A DNA stretch of 46,856 nt from Candidatus Zixiibacteriota bacterium (GCA_016867335.1 VGJU01000007.1:1-46856); one strand, 5' to 3'. Counted from the stretch's first letter, positions 34,295 to 43,916 are shown. Numbers and translations: made by a program. The notes: generated from the letters alone by a model not told the origin.

Positions 34295-34800
34295 GAACAG
34301 GACTCCCAAGAAGGGGTATACGGTTTTACCAGATCGTCTACCGGACCGAGTGACTCCAGTAGCGAAGCCACAGAACACTGCAGGACGGGATGAACGAATT
34401 CGGGGAGTATTTCGGCAAGGGGAACGAGCACAAAAGCACGTTCCGCGCAACCCGGATGCGGGAGGGTAAGATCGGGCGTGGTCACGATCCGGTCGCCGTA
34501 AAACAACAGATCGAGGTCTACGGTGCGCGGGCCGTTGGGTAGGGTTCTTACCCGCCCGGATCGTCGCTCAACGGTAAGAAGCGTCGCCAGCAAGTCGTGA
34601 GGAGAAAGAAGAGTTTCTACGGCCAACGCTCCGTTCAAAAAGCGAGGTTGCGCCGTGTATCCTAAGGGAACCGTCTCGTACCACGAGGATCGACGTACGA
34701 TGCGCAGAGTTTCATAGGTCGCAAGCAGGGTGACGGCCTGAGTAAGATTTCGAAGCCGGTCCCCGATGTTGCCTCCGATTCCGATAGCGGCGAGCGTCAT
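34291..34800 (-). CDS. folK: hydroxymethyldihydropterin pyrophosphokinase
   Basis: Transfers pyrophosphate from ATP to the pterin in folate synthesis. 169 residues. GIGGNIGDRLRNL, VRRSSWYETVPLGYTAQPRFLNGAL and LPNGPRTVDLDLLFYGDR (metal-binding Asp pair) and LPHPGCAERAFVLVPLAEI are the HPPK motifs. It is three bases downstream of folB and overlaps the next gene. Confidence 0.95.
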   Translation of the reverse strand: MTLAAIGIGGNIGDRLRNLTQAVTLLATYETLRIVRRSSWYETVPLGYTAQPRFLNGALAVETLLSPHDLLATLLTVERRSGRVRTLPNGPRTVDLDLLFYGDRIVTTPDLTLPHPGCAERAFVLVPLAEILPEFVHPVLQCSVASLLESLGPVDDLVKPYTPSWESCS

Positions 34801-34803
34801 GGG

Positions 34804-35169
34804 TCAGGCTTTGCGGCGACGGATTTCCACCTCGATCACGCCGACAGGGCCGGGCATGCGCACCTGTGGTTTTCGGATGCGTATCATCGCCTCCAGCACC
34901 GGAAAGACACGAACGATTTCGCCGGCGATCCGTTCGGCCAGCGTTTCCATCAGCGCACAGGACGGGCCGGATACGATGTGTTCTACGATGTGGTACACCT
35001 CTACGTAATCCACCGTATCTGAAAGCGCGTCGGAAATACCCGCCTGTCGGGTATTGACGCTTAGTTCGACATCGACCTCGAATATCTGTCCGTGGGTTTT
35101 CTCGTCGACAAACACGCCGTGATGGCCAAATACGCGAATCTGCCGGATACGGATGCGGTCGTCGCTCAT
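34804..35169 (-). CDS. folB: dihydroneopterin aldolase
   Basis: Cleaves dihydroneopterin to the HPPK substrate, the step before FolK. 121 residues from ATG 35169; the listed ORF runs 83 codons further back through the aminotransferase gene. IRVFGHHGVFVDEKTHGQIFEVDVEL holds the substrate-binding Glu, and DTVDYVEVYHIVEHIV and LMETLAERIAGEIV follow. Adjacent to folK as in many genomes. No folP or folE is in the window. Confidence 0.94.
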   Translation of the reverse strand: MSDDRIRIRQIRVFGHHGVFVDEKTHGQIFEVDVELSVNTRQAGISDALSDTVDYVEVYHIVEHIVSGPSCALMETLAERIAGEIVRVFPVLEAMIRIRKPQVRMPGPVGVIEVEIRRRKA

Positions 35170-35176
35170 GGCCGTT

Positions 35177-36400
35177 TCAAACCGGCGAGGGCTGGATAAT
35201 TCGGCGACGCAGTCGCAGACGGTTCTCCATCTTTTCCATGCGATCGGCGACGGCGCGAAATTCGACTTCCGGTGCATTGAGCGAAAGACGTACATAGCCT
35301 TCGCCGTATTCGCCCATGTAGGAACCGGGGACCACGAAAACACCGGCTTTGCGGAGCAGGACGCAAAATCGGACGGAAGAGTAGCGGGGTGGAACACTGA
35401 TCCATGCGTATACGCCACCCTTGGGTTTGCGCGGTTTCCATCCCACTTGTTGGAGATTGTCCACCAGGGTGTCGCGTCGCTGCATATAACGGGAGATGGT
35501 TTCTTCTATGGAAAAATTCAAATTCGGTTCTTCCAGTGCCGCCGCCGCCGCTCGCTGGACCGCAAGAAAAGAAGCGCTCTCCACATGCTGGGTCAGTTGC
35601 GACAACGCCGAAAGAACGGCGGAATTTCCGACCGCGACACCGATGTCCCACGGATGACCACCCAGCACGATAGAAAGCGAAAAAAGCTCGACACCTGCAT
35701 CGATACCACCCGGAGCTTGAAGCAGACTGGGGGTTTCGTAGTCGTCGTAAGCGAGAAGTGCGTGTGTGGCATCGTGACAGACGATGATGTTGTGTCTACG
35801 TGCAAAATCGACGACGTTGCGAAAAAAACTCAAATCGGCGACAGCACCCGTCGGGTTGTTGGGGTAGCTGAGAAACATGAGTTTGGCTTCGCCTGCAACC
35901 ACCGGATCGACCTGAAGCAGATTGGGCAGATAGTCGTTGCGTTCAAGCAGTGGCAAGGCATGCACACGCCCTCCGGCCATAATGGCTCCGGATCGATACG
36001 CCGGATACGCGGGGTCGGGCACGAGAACCGTTTCGCCGGGGTTGACCAGCGCCAGCGAAAGACACGAAGCGCCGATCTTGGTGTTGACAAGCGGCAGAAT
36101 TTGCGTCGCCGGATCAAGTTCTACATCGAAACGATGGACGAACCACCGGGCAAAGGCTTCGCAAAACTGCTGTGAAGCGTCCGGCAAGTCCTGGCCCGAA
36201 ACGCCAATTTCCTCGATCGCCGCGGTCATACACGCCAGTACGGGATCACGGCGTGTCCCTTCTATCTTGCCGACCGTGAGATCGATGTGACCGACGCCGC
36301 GGGCGGCAAGCCGTTGTTTATAACGGGCCAGTTCCGCTGCAGGGAACGGCGGCATCCGATGAAGCCGTTCCGCCTTTTCGATGACCATGCGTCGCCGCAT
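35177..36400 (-). CDS. class I/II aminotransferase-fold protein without the PLP lysine
   Basis: 407 residues of the fold-type I aminotransferase family, closest in style to LL-diaminopimelate aminotransferase. SYPNNPTGAV keeps the cofactor Asn, and IVCHDATHALLAYDD keeps the pyridine Asp but reads ATHA where the family has A-Y. The strand that should carry the PLP lysine is ELFSLSIVLGGHPWDIGVAVGN; relatives have SLSKT-x4-GWRIG, so Lys is Ile and the following Arg is Asp. A normal transaminase mechanism is not possible. ATG 36400 follows GGAAACTCGAT. It heads the folB-folK unit. Confidence 0.82.
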   Translation of the reverse strand: MRRRMVIEKAERLHRMPPFPAAELARYKQRLAARGVGHIDLTVGKIEGTRRDPVLACMTAAIEEIGVSGQDLPDASQQFCEAFARWFVHRFDVELDPATQILPLVNTKIGASCLSLALVNPGETVLVPDPAYPAYRSGAIMAGGRVHALPLLERNDYLPNLLQVDPVVAGEAKLMFLSYPNNPTGAVADLSFFRNVVDFARRHNIIVCHDATHALLAYDDYETPSLLQAPGGIDAGVELFSLSIVLGGHPWDIGVAVGNSAVLSALSQLTQHVESASFLAVQRAAAAALEEPNLNFSIEETISRYMQRRDTLVDNLQQVGWKPRKPKGGVYAWISVPPRYSSVRFCVLLRKAGVFVVPGSYMGEYGEGYVRLSLNAPEVEFRAVADRMEKMENRLRLRRRIIQPSPV

Positions 36401-36478
36401 ATCGAGTTTCCGTATAAGAGGAGCATTTTTTCTGCGTTTGGGGCAGAAATATAGAAGAACGGATAGGGGGGTCAAGAA

Positions 36479-36513
36479 AAAAACACCCCTGCCAGTCTGG
36501 CCAGGGGTGTTTT
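36479..36513. terminator. bidirectional intrinsic terminator after groEL
   Basis: AAAACACCCCTG and CAGGGGTGTTTT form a long stem around a GCCAGTCTGGC-type centre with A and T runs at both ends. It lies 96 bases after the groEL stop and separates it from the aminotransferase-folB-folK unit. Confidence 0.85.
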
Positions 36514-36608
36514 ATAGCTTTAGCTGCGGAAAAATGCGCCAATAGACAAGCCTTCGACGCCCCGTTCGCCCTGAGTGTGCCGAAGGACGAACGGGGATCT
36601 TGCCGGGC

Positions 36609-38234
36609 TTAGTACATCCCGCCGCCGTGCGAATGCGGCATGACCGGCGCTTTTTCTTCTTCCGGCATTTCCGCGATCAGGGCCTCGGTCGTAAGTAGCA
36701 TCCCCGCGATGCTGGAGGCATTCTGCAGGGCGACGCGCAACACCTTCGCCGGATCGATGACACCGGCATCGATAAGATCGCAGTAGACGTCGGACTCGAA
36801 ATTGTATCCGTTACCGCCGGTCGAATCTTTGACCTTCTGAACGATGATGGAGCCTTCCAAACCGGCGTTGGCGGCCAGTTGGCGGATCGGTGCTTCGAGT
36901 GCACGCCGCACGATGCCGACACCGATAGCCTCGTCACCGCTGGCTTGCACGCCTTCCAGTCCGGTCAGCGCACGTACGAATCCTACGCCACCCCCCGGCA
37001 CGACACCTTCTTCCACCGCAGCCTTGGCGTTGTTGAGCGCATCTTCGACTCGGGCCTTTTTCTCTTTCATCTCCGCTTCGGTCGCCGCACCCACCTTGAT
37101 GACCGCCACGCCACCGGCCAGTTTCGCCAGTCGCTCCTGGAGTTTCTCGCGGTCATAGTCCGATGTGGTCTCTTCGATCTGCGCGCGAATCTGCTTGATA
37201 CGTCCCTGAATGGCATCTTTTGCGCCGATTCCCTCGACGATCGTCGTATTGTCCTTGTCGATGGACACCCGCTTGGCCGTGCCAAGGTCTCTGAACGTTA
37301 CGTTTTCGAGTTTGAAACCCGCATCCTCGGAGATCAGCGTGCCACCGGTCAGAATGGCGATATCTTCGAGCATGGCCTTGCGGCGATCCCCGAAACCGGG
37401 AGCCTTGACCGCCGCCACTTTGAGCATGCCGCGCAGTTTGTTGACTACCAGCGTGGCAAGCGCTTCACCCTCTACATCCTCGGCGATGATCAAAAGGGAA
37501 CTGCCGCTCTGGGCGACTTTTTCCAGTACCGGGATGATGTCCTTGAGTGCGCTGACTTTCTTTTCGTAGATCAAAATCCTCGGATCTTCGAGCACTACCT
37601 CCATGGCCTCCGCATCGGTCACAAAGTATGGCGACAGATACCCTCGGTCGAACTGCATCCCCTCGACAACGTCCAGCGAGGTATCCATGCTTTTGGCTTC
37701 TTCTACCGTGATGACGCCGTCCTTGCCCACTTTTTCCATCGCATCGGCGATCAGATCGCCGATCGTGGAATCACCGTGCGCGGAAATCGTTGCAGATTCG
37801 GCGATTTCCTTCCGACCCGCCACAGGTTTGGCGGCACGAGAAATCTCCTTGACGACCGCATCGACGGCTTTGTCGATACCGCGCTTGAGGTCCATCGGGT
37901 TTGCGCCGGAGGTTACGTTTTTCAGACCCTCGGCAAAGATCGCCTGTGCCAGCACCGTGGCGGTTGTCGTTCCGTCGCCGGCCACATCGCTTGTCTTGGA
38001 CGCGGCTTCCTTGAGCATCTGCGCGCCCATGTTCTCGTATTTGTCCGGCAGTTCGATCTCTTTGGCGACCGTGACACCGTCGAGCGTAAACGTCGGAGAG
38101 CCAAACTTCTTGTCGAGCACTACGCAACGCCCTTTCGGCCCCATGGTGACCCGCACCGCATCGGCAAGAATATCGACACCCCGCTTTAATGCCTGGCGGG
38201 CTTCTGCATCGAATGAAAGCTGTTTAGCAGCCAT
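36609..38234 (-). CDS. groEL: chaperonin GroEL
   Basis: The 60-kDa chaperonin subunit, 541 residues. [38 protein letters not shown] (ATP site), [22 protein letters not shown] and [12 protein letters not shown] are conserved, and the tail ends in GGGMY as in many GroELs. There is no groES on either side, so the co-chaperonin must be elsewhere. A strong ribosome-binding site (GGAGGAG) and its own promoter precede it. No complete CIRCE heat-shock operator is visible, only a GAGTGATAA-like half site. Confidence 0.98.
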   Translation of the reverse strand: MAAKQLSFDAEARQALKRGVDILADAVRVTMGPKGRCVVLDKKFGSPTFTLDGVTVAKEIELPDKYENMGAQMLKEAASKTSDVAGDGTTTATVLAQAIFAEGLKNVTSGANPMDLKRGIDKAVDAVVKEISRAAKPVAGRKEIAESATISAHGDSTIGDLIADAMEKVGKDGVITVEEAKSMDTSLDVVEGMQFDRGYLSPYFVTDAEAMEVVLEDPRILIYEKKVSALKDIIPVLEKVAQSGSSLLIIAEDVEGEALATLVVNKLRGMLKVAAVKAPGFGDRRKAMLEDIAILTGGTLISEDAGFKLENVTFRDLGTAKRVSIDKDNTTIVEGIGAKDAIQGRIKQIRAQIEETTSDYDREKLQERLAKLAGGVAVIKVGAATEAEMKEKKARVEDALNNAKAAVEEGVVPGGGVGFVRALTGLEGVQASGDEAIGVGIVRRALEAPIRQLAANAGLEGSIIVQKVKDSTGGNGYNFESDVYCDLIDAGVIDPAKVLRVALQNASSIAGMLLTTEALIAEMPEEEKAPVMPHSHGGGMY

Positions 38235-38319
38235 TTTACTCCTCCATGCTTATTCTTGTAACCTTTTGGTATATGAACGAATAGGCTCAAAATTTGGCAA
38301 AGAAAGCCTTTGAGTGATA

Positions 38320-38348
38320 AATATAGCCGGGCTACCCCAAACACGCAA
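38320..38348 (-). promoter_or_regulatory. groEL promoter
   Basis: On the minus strand TTGCGT, 17 bases, TATATT, about 85 bases before the ATG. A plain sigma-70-type promoter. Confidence 0.65.
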
Positions 38349-38401
38349 GTGTTTTTTTTGGCTCAGGCTTTTGCAAGACGAAGAGAAACAGAGACGAACG
38401 A

Positions 38402-39196
38402 TCAGAGGCGAAGACGAAGTGTGCCCGAACTGACGGAAATACGCGCCGAGTCGTTTTCGAGCAAAAGACTCCCGTCGTCGTTGAGACCCACGACCACGCC
38501 GGTGGTGGTCTGGGTTATGTCCGTCACCTCAACGGTGCGTCCGCACCAAGCCAGATGCTTGGACAGAGAGGGCAGAAACGGGGCAAATCCCTCGTGAAGA
38601 TATTGCTGATACACCTGTTCGAACCTTTCGATCAGCCGACACAACAGACGCTGCCGTACGACGATCTTTCCCGTCACGGTCCGGAGCGAGGTAGCGGTTT
38701 TTTGCAACTCCGGTGGAAACTGTTCGATCTCGTGGTTTACGTTGATCCCCATCCCCACGACCACGCAAGGCCCCTCGCGCGGCATCGTCTTGGCCTCTCC
38801 GAGCACGCCCGCCACTTTGCGGTCTTCGATCAGAAGGTCGTTGGGCCATTTGATACAGGAAGAAACACCGGTCGTCTCTTCGATGGCCTGCGCCGCGACA
38901 TGCGCCGCGCACAGCGTAAGCAGCGGCAGGTGTCGTCCCGAAATGCGTGGGCGAAGCAAAAAGGATACCCAAATACCGGTTCTGGGGGGCGAATACCATA
39001 CGTTGCCGCGACGACCCCGACCGGAAGTCTGCTCTTCCGCAAAGGCTATCGTGCCTTCCGGAGCGCCGCGCAACGCCATATCCATCACCCGATCGTTGGT
39101 AGAGGTTACCCGTTCCCGGAACTCCATCGGATGACCAAAACGCATCGTGTTCAGTTCGCGCCGGATTTGATTGATGTCGTAAACATCTTGTTCCAT
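38402..39196 (-). CDS. birA: biotin--[acetyl-CoA-carboxylase] ligase
   Basis: Attaches biotin to carboxyl carrier proteins. 264 residues: EEQTSGRGRRGNVWYSPPRTGIWVSFLLRP is the ATP/biotin loop (GRGRR), and CIKWPNDLLIEDRKVAGVLGEAKT is the catalytic KWPNDL motif; the C-terminal SH3-like domain follows (VEVTDITQTTTGVVVGLNDDGSLLLE). There is no N-terminal HTH, so this is the monofunctional type that does not regulate. It is upstream of groEL on the same strand. Confidence 0.95.
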   Translation of the reverse strand: MEQDVYDINQIRRELNTMRFGHPMEFRERVTSTNDRVMDMALRGAPEGTIAFAEEQTSGRGRRGNVWYSPPRTGIWVSFLLRPRISGRHLPLLTLCAAHVAAQAIEETTGVSSCIKWPNDLLIEDRKVAGVLGEAKTMPREGPCVVVGMGINVNHEIEQFPPELQKTATSLRTVTGKIVVRQRLLCRLIERFEQVYQQYLHEGFAPFLPSLSKHLAWCGRTVEVTDITQTTTGVVVGLNDDGSLLLENDSARISVSSGTLRLRL

Positions 39197-39316
39197 TGTA
39201 CCGTGCTTTGCCCGAAAATCCGTCCGTTGTAGTCATATCCAAAAAGCAAACAAAGCAATATATGTCGCCTTCTCTGGTCGTCAATCGGAATCTGTGGGTG
39301 GATAGACGCTTCGTCT

Positions 39317-39345
39317 TTGCCCTGTCTCTTGCTTTGCGCTATATT
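39317..39345 (+). promoter_or_regulatory. promoter of the PhyH operon
   Basis: TTGCCC (39317-39322), 17 bases, TATATT (39340-39345), 55 bases before the GTG start of the first gene. It is the only good sigma-70 candidate between birA and this operon. Confidence 0.65.
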
Positions 39346-39400
39346 ATGCAAAACCGGCCCGAATCTTTTTACCCTTCGACATTTCTTGCAAGGAGATCCC

Positions 39401-40600
39401 GTGATACTGGACAAAGACCGTTTTATGGAAGAAGGTTATCTTGTCTTGCGCAATGTGATTCCTCCGGATCGGTTGGCCTCGCTACGCGCGGCCTACGAGA
39501 CGCTGGTGGACCGTCAGCGGGCGATTTGGGCACAATCCCCGTCGGGCAATGTCTGGGAGATTTCGCCCCAGCCGCGTCTGGCGCTCGATCTCACCCCGGA
39601 ACTGATCGACGACAAGACCGCAAACACCGTTGAATGCTGGCTGGATGACAATACCCTCGGTGTCAGCCAGGAATTGCTCGCCGCACCCGACGCGGGTGTC
39701 ACCCAGATGATGCTCATGTGCAACCCCGTCCGGGACCACGGACCGGCCAACTGGCATCGAGACGTCCATCCCATAGATACGGCTCCGCTGGAAGCCTATC
39801 TCCTCGATCTGGCCGAAAACGGTCCCCGCTATGTGCAGTGGAACATCTCCCTCTACGACGACGACGTACTCTGGGTCGTTCCCGGCAGCCATCTGCGGAT
39901 CAACACCGAAGCGGAAGACCGGTCGATTCTTGCCGATCCCAAAGCCCCCGTACCCGGCGGCGTGCAGACACATCTCAAAGGCGGCGACGGCGTCGTGTAT
40001 ATCCTCCCCATCCTGCACTGGGGCAGCAACTACAGCACCCAACTCCGTCGTACCATCCACGGCGGATACAGCAACTATACGGCGTATTCAAATTTGGCGT
40101 TTGTCCATCATCTCAGCCCGGAGTCGCGGGCGGCCTTCGAACGGTGGGCCGCCCGGACCGAACGGATGAAAGACCATACCGAAGCCGCCCTGCGCGCGGT
40201 CATCCGGCGGGACGGTCCCGCCTATCTCGAAGCGCTTGATCGGATTCATCCGGGCAGAGGCGAGCAGGGAAAACGGCTGAGCACCGTTTATCTGTGCAAG
40301 GCGGCGTTTTTCATATATCTTGCCAAACATCCCGGTCTCGAAGACATTCCGGCCCCGCTGCATCATGCGGCAAAAGGCGGACATCCCGGAACGCTGAATT
40401 GGGGACCGGATTTTGCAGGTCGGTTTTCCGTCGAAGAAGCCGATACGCTGTGGCAGAGATTCGAAATCGTGGACCGCCGACTTCAGGCCGACGAACCGTT
40501 TTTCGAACCTGGATTTCAGTCAGGCCCCATGCGGTATTTCTTCAACCGGATGCCCGACGAACTGACGGTCGATCGTTTTATCGCCGGATGGGGCGCATGA
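39401..40600 (+). CDS. PhyH-family dioxygenase, first gene of the plus operon
   Basis: 399 residues from GTG 39401, which follows AAGGAG by seven bases; the earlier listed codons are leader. The N-terminus DKDRFMEEGYLVLRNVIPPDRLASLR is PhyH-typical. The Fe ligands are in ANWHRDVHP (H-x-D) and LPILHWGSNYS (distal His), with Arg in QLRRTIHGGY. It is longer than most family members by an extra C-terminal domain of about 150 residues. The substrate is unknown. The next gene follows after 13 bases. Confidence 0.88.
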   Translation: MILDKDRFMEEGYLVLRNVIPPDRLASLRAAYETLVDRQRAIWAQSPSGNVWEISPQPRLALDLTPELIDDKTANTVECWLDDNTLGVSQELLAAPDAGVTQMMLMCNPVRDHGPANWHRDVHPIDTAPLEAYLLDLAENGPRYVQWNISLYDDDVLWVVPGSHLRINTEAEDRSILADPKAPVPGGVQTHLKGGDGVVYILPILHWGSNYSTQLRRTIHGGYSNYTAYSNLAFVHHLSPESRAAFERWAARTERMKDHTEAALRAVIRRDGPAYLEALDRIHPGRGEQGKRLSTVYLCKAAFFIYLAKHPGLEDIPAPLHHAAKGGHPGTLNWGPDFAGRFSVEEADTLWQRFEIVDRRLQADEPFFEPGFQSGPMRYFFNRMPDELTVDRFIAGWGA

Positions 40601-40613
40601 GAAGGGAACAGAC

Positions 40614-40976
40614 ATGACGGATTTGAAACGACAGTTGGAACACATCCGCGAAAAGTTCAGGACCAGCAGGCTGACGGAACCGGATATCGACGCGGCGCTT
40701 GCCCTGATCGGTACGGACAAACCGCCCCGCCAGAGCCTGCTATATATTCAGGCGTCTTCTACACATCCGTATTCGGGTGTCGTCGGGATCAGCATCTATG
40801 AAGAAGGAAAACATCAGGACGCGCTCGATGAAAAGGGCGAGATGCTGTACAAATCCATCCGCGAAGCGCTCGACGACGGCTGGCGTATCGTCAAGTTTCC
40901 TGAAATGGCACTGGCGATGGACGAACAAAACAACTACGGACTGGGATACGAATTTATTCTGGAACGATGGAGGTAG
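40614..40976 (+). CDS. hypothetical protein in the PhyH operon
   Basis: 120 residues I do not recognise. Soluble, with no signal or membrane segment. Two helices (LKRQLEHIREKFRTSRL, DIDAALALIG) precede a compact alpha/beta part (YSGVVGISIYEEGKHQDALDEKGE and GWRIVKFPEMALAMDEQNNYGLGYEFILE). Its GGAACGATGGAGG end overlaps the ribosome-binding site of the next gene, so it is translated as part of the operon. Confidence 0.75.
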   Translation: MTDLKRQLEHIREKFRTSRLTEPDIDAALALIGTDKPPRQSLLYIQASSTHPYSGVVGISIYEEGKHQDALDEKGEMLYKSIREALDDGWRIVKFPEMALAMDEQNNYGLGYEFILERWR

Positions 40977-40981
40977 CGACT

Positions 40982-41860
40982 GTGGTCTCGATGCCTTTCA
41001 ATAGAAAAATGGATTGCGCTCCGACACTTACGGACAAGGAAGTGATCAACTTCTGCCGGAACGGGTATCTGATCCTGCCGGGCGTGGTTCCCGACGAAAT
41101 CAACCGCCGGACAGTCGAGTATCTGGATACGGTGGACGACACCTACGAGCCGACACCGATCATGGAGCAGGATTGGTTTGTCGAAGGCGTGCTCATGAAT
41201 CCGCAGGCCGCTGGCGCGGTTCGCTCGCTGCTCGGTTGCGACTTTACCTTGCCGGCGATCATCAGCAACCACCGGGGGGCGCTACCCTGCGCCGGTCAAG
41301 GCTGGCATCGAGACGGCGGGTCCGTATACACCGACAAGCTGGAGTATCTCCAGGTGTTTTACATTCCGGAGACATGCACGGACGACATGGGGCCGACGGT
41401 GCTACTCCCCGGTTCGCATTTCATGCGTATCAAAGCGCCCATGATGGCGCATCTGGGCACGCTCCGGGGAACCGTATCCACCGCCGGTCCTGCCGGCTCC
41501 ATCTTTCTGACCGTATATTCGATCTGGCACAAACGTTCCGCCGCCACTTCCGGACCGCGTGGACGCAGCAAATTCCGTAACCTTCTTAAATACAACTACT
41601 GGCGTACCGAACCCCCCCGCCGCGACTGGATCGTAGAGGGTGACATCGACTTCAACGTGATCGACTTCAACCCCCCCGCCGGGTATTTCGAGCAGTTTCA
41701 GGGCGGTTTGGCCGCGGCACGCATGTTTTGCTGGCTTTCGGGCATAAGCGACGAATACGAAAAACGCGGCGGACAGTGCTGGCCTATCGTCCATACGGTA
41801 CGGAAAAAAACCAACCAGATGGGTGTTCCGCCCTCGCTCGCCAATCCGCCGACAGGCTGA
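40982..41860 (+). CDS. PhyH-family dioxygenase, second in the plus operon
   Basis: 292 residues from GTG 40982, eight bases after GGAGGT; ATG 40991 is also possible. LTDKEVINFCRNGYLILPGVVPDEI is the family start; GWHRDGG (H-x-D) and IWHKRSA with GPRGR (distal His and 2-oxoglutarate Arg) give a complete iron site. MGPTVLLPGSHFMRI is the core strand. It is three bases upstream of the aldolase gene. Confidence 0.88.
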   Translation: MVSMPFNRKMDCAPTLTDKEVINFCRNGYLILPGVVPDEINRRTVEYLDTVDDTYEPTPIMEQDWFVEGVLMNPQAAGAVRSLLGCDFTLPAIISNHRGALPCAGQGWHRDGGSVYTDKLEYLQVFYIPETCTDDMGPTVLLPGSHFMRIKAPMMAHLGTLRGTVSTAGPAGSIFLTVYSIWHKRSAATSGPRGRSKFRNLLKYNYWRTEPPRRDWIVEGDIDFNVIDFNPPAGYFEQFQGGLAAARMFCWLSGISDEYEKRGGQCWPIVHTVRKKTNQMGVPPSLANPPTG

Positions 41861-41863
41861 CCC

Positions 41864-42640
41864 ATGACGCAGGACCGTCTGAGTAACCTGTTGGAGCAAC
41901 ATGCCTTTCTGTACGGCATTATATGCCGGGACGCGACCCCGATCGACATCGAACTGATGGCGCAGTCCGGGTTTCATGTGGTATGGCTCGACCGGGAGCA
42001 CAGCAGTCAGTCCATGACGGACCTGCTCGGATTGTCCAGAACGGTCGAGCATCTGGGTATGGTTTCCATGATTCGTCTTTCCGAGATCACACGCGCACAG
42101 GCGCAGACCGCGCTCGACGGCGGTATCCGGATATTGGCGGCTCCGGATGTGCGAACCGGAGAAGACGCGGCCCGGCTGGTCCGTCTTTCCAAATACCCGC
42201 CGATGGGCCGGCGCGGTGTATCGACAACCGGCGCGGGCGCGGGATATGCGCTGGGAGCGGATGCCCGTCGGACGCTGGACGAGGTCGATGCGGCCACCAA
42301 GGTGATGGTGATGATCGAAAGCGACGAAGGAAATGAAAATCTCGACGCCATTCTCGCTACCCCGGGGGTGGATATGCTCACGATCGGGCCGCTCGACTGG
42401 GGAACGAGTCTGGGGTTGTACGGAGACGCAGCCCGGACGCATCTCATGCCCAAGATCGAGCGGACGCTACGCCATGCGGTCGCTGCCGGTCGAATCGCCG
42501 CCATGTACACGCCGGATGGAGAGACCGCCCTGCGATATCGGAATTGCGGGGTTCGCATCTTTTTTGTCGGAGAAGACGTGGTGATGAAAAGACGCAATAT
42601 GGAGCAGACGCTTAGCACCTTTTCCGTCTTGCTCGGTTAA
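41864..42640 (+). CDS. HpcH/HpaI-family aldolase
   Basis: 258 residues, a class II (metal-dependent) aldolase of the HpcH/HpaI (2-oxo-3-deoxy acid) family. VVWLDREHSSQSMTDL, YPPMGRRGVSTTGAGAGYAL, VMIESDEGNENLDAILATPGVDMLTIGPLDW match the family, with metal-binding Glu and Asp in MIESDEG and IGPLDW. The usual D-x-E-H at the first motif is here L-D-R-E-H, which is fine. Such enzymes release pyruvate from 2-oxo acids, the expected step after a sugar-acid dehydratase such as the next gene. Confidence 0.9.
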   Translation: MTQDRLSNLLEQHAFLYGIICRDATPIDIELMAQSGFHVVWLDREHSSQSMTDLLGLSRTVEHLGMVSMIRLSEITRAQAQTALDGGIRILAAPDVRTGEDAARLVRLSKYPPMGRRGVSTTGAGAGYALGADARRTLDEVDAATKVMVMIESDEGNENLDAILATPGVDMLTIGPLDWGTSLGLYGDAARTHLMPKIERTLRHAVAAGRIAAMYTPDGETALRYRNCGVRIFFVGEDVVMKRRNMEQTLSTFSVLLG

Positions 42641-42654
42641 CGGAGAGAGTACCC

Positions 42655-43878
42655 ATGAAAATCACCAACATCGAACTGTTTCGCATCAACCCAAAGCTGG
42701 CCGCGCGCAATGCCGGTCAAAAACCGCGTTTTTCGGGTATCGACACACAGACCGTCTACCGGGTGACGACCGACAACGGAATCAAAGGGTACGGCGATCA
42801 CCGGGGGCACGCTTCGATGTCGCCGCAGGAAATCGATCGTTTTGTCGGAACCAGTCCGTTCGACTATATCAACGCGGAACTTTCGACCGGGCTTATGGGT
42901 GCGCTGTACGACGCGATGGGCAAACATCTCGAAGTCCCCGCGTATAAATTGATGGGACAAAAGGTGCGTGAGCGTGTTCCGGTGGCGGCATGGACGCGTC
43001 CGGCGTCTCCCGAAGATCTGGCCAAAGAAGTACAACGTGCAGTGGCAGAAGGGTATATGATATTCAAGATGCATACCTGTGAGCACTACGACGTCATGGC
43101 ACAAAACCGGGCGGTGGAATCGGTGGCGCCGGAAGGGTTCCGGATGCATTACGATTTCAACCACAACCGTCCGGCCGCGGCGGTGTTCCGGCTGATAGAC
43201 GATCTGGAGAAGTCGCGTGTCGTCGGGTTTATCGAAGATCCGATTCTCTGGTCCGACCCTGCGGGTTGGCGGCGGTTGCGCGAGCAGACCAAAATTCCGC
43301 TGTTGATGCATGTTCCGCCGCTGGCAGGTGGAGAGATCGTGTTGGGGGCGGCCGATTTGTACATGATCGGGGAAATCGGTATCGGAGCGAGCATACGCCG
43401 GGGGTTTGCCTGTGCCGAAGCCAAATTGTCCACCGTTATCCAGATGACCGGCGGCACGCTGTGCAAGGCGATGGCGCTGCACCTGGGTGCGGTGATACCC
43501 CATGTCTCGCACTGCATCACGCTGGACGATCAGTATGACGAAGACGTCACCGGAGGCCGGATCGAGATCGCCGAAGGCAGTTCGCCCGTTCCCGAAGGAC
43601 CAGGGTTGGGTGTCGAAGTGGACGAGCGTGAACTCGAACGTATCGCCCGAAACCCGATTACCGTCATTCCCCGGCATATCGGCAAACTGAGGTTGCCCGG
43701 CGGGCATACCTATTATTCGATCGGGTATCCGAACGTAAACCGGGTAACCGGTTTTCCGGAAGGCAACATCCGGGGTGTCTATCTCGAAGTGTGGGACGAA
43801 GATGGTTCGCCGGAGTGGCAGGCGACCTACGAACGAATCGAAAAAAGCGGCCCTTATCTTGCCCGCACCGGAGCGTAA
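42655..43878 (+). CDS. enolase-superfamily protein (mandelate racemase/muconate lactonising type)
   Basis: 407 residues. The capping domain starts MKITNIELFRINPKL; the barrel shows GYMIFKMH (strand-2 Lys and His), FRMHYDFNHNR (first metal Asp) and VGFIEDPIL (second ligand Glu). The third acidic ligand is not evident: the segment reads IPLLMHVPPLAGGE. AVIPHVSHC follows where a catalytic His can lie. It is probably an acid-sugar dehydratase or epimerase, feeding the HpcH aldolase encoded 14 bases upstream. This is an inference from pairing, not proof. Confidence 0.85.
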   Translation: MKITNIELFRINPKLAARNAGQKPRFSGIDTQTVYRVTTDNGIKGYGDHRGHASMSPQEIDRFVGTSPFDYINAELSTGLMGALYDAMGKHLEVPAYKLMGQKVRERVPVAAWTRPASPEDLAKEVQRAVAEGYMIFKMHTCEHYDVMAQNRAVESVAPEGFRMHYDFNHNRPAAAVFRLIDDLEKSRVVGFIEDPILWSDPAGWRRLREQTKIPLLMHVPPLAGGEIVLGAADLYMIGEIGIGASIRRGFACAEAKLSTVIQMTGGTLCKAMALHLGAVIPHVSHCITLDDQYDEDVTGGRIEIAEGSSPVPEGPGLGVEVDERELERIARNPITVIPRHIGKLRLPGGHTYYSIGYPNVNRVTGFPEGNIRGVYLEVWDEDGSPEWQATYERIEKSGPYLARTGA

Positions 43879-43916
43879 AGCCACCGACCATAAAAAGACA
43901 CCCACGAGGACCAGGT

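Noticed and set aside
36879-38189. Plus-strand ORF of 436 residues
   Set aside because: Antisense of groEL.
42637-43905. Minus-strand ORF of 422 residues
   Set aside because: Antisense of the enolase-superfamily gene, which has intact metal-ligand motifs.
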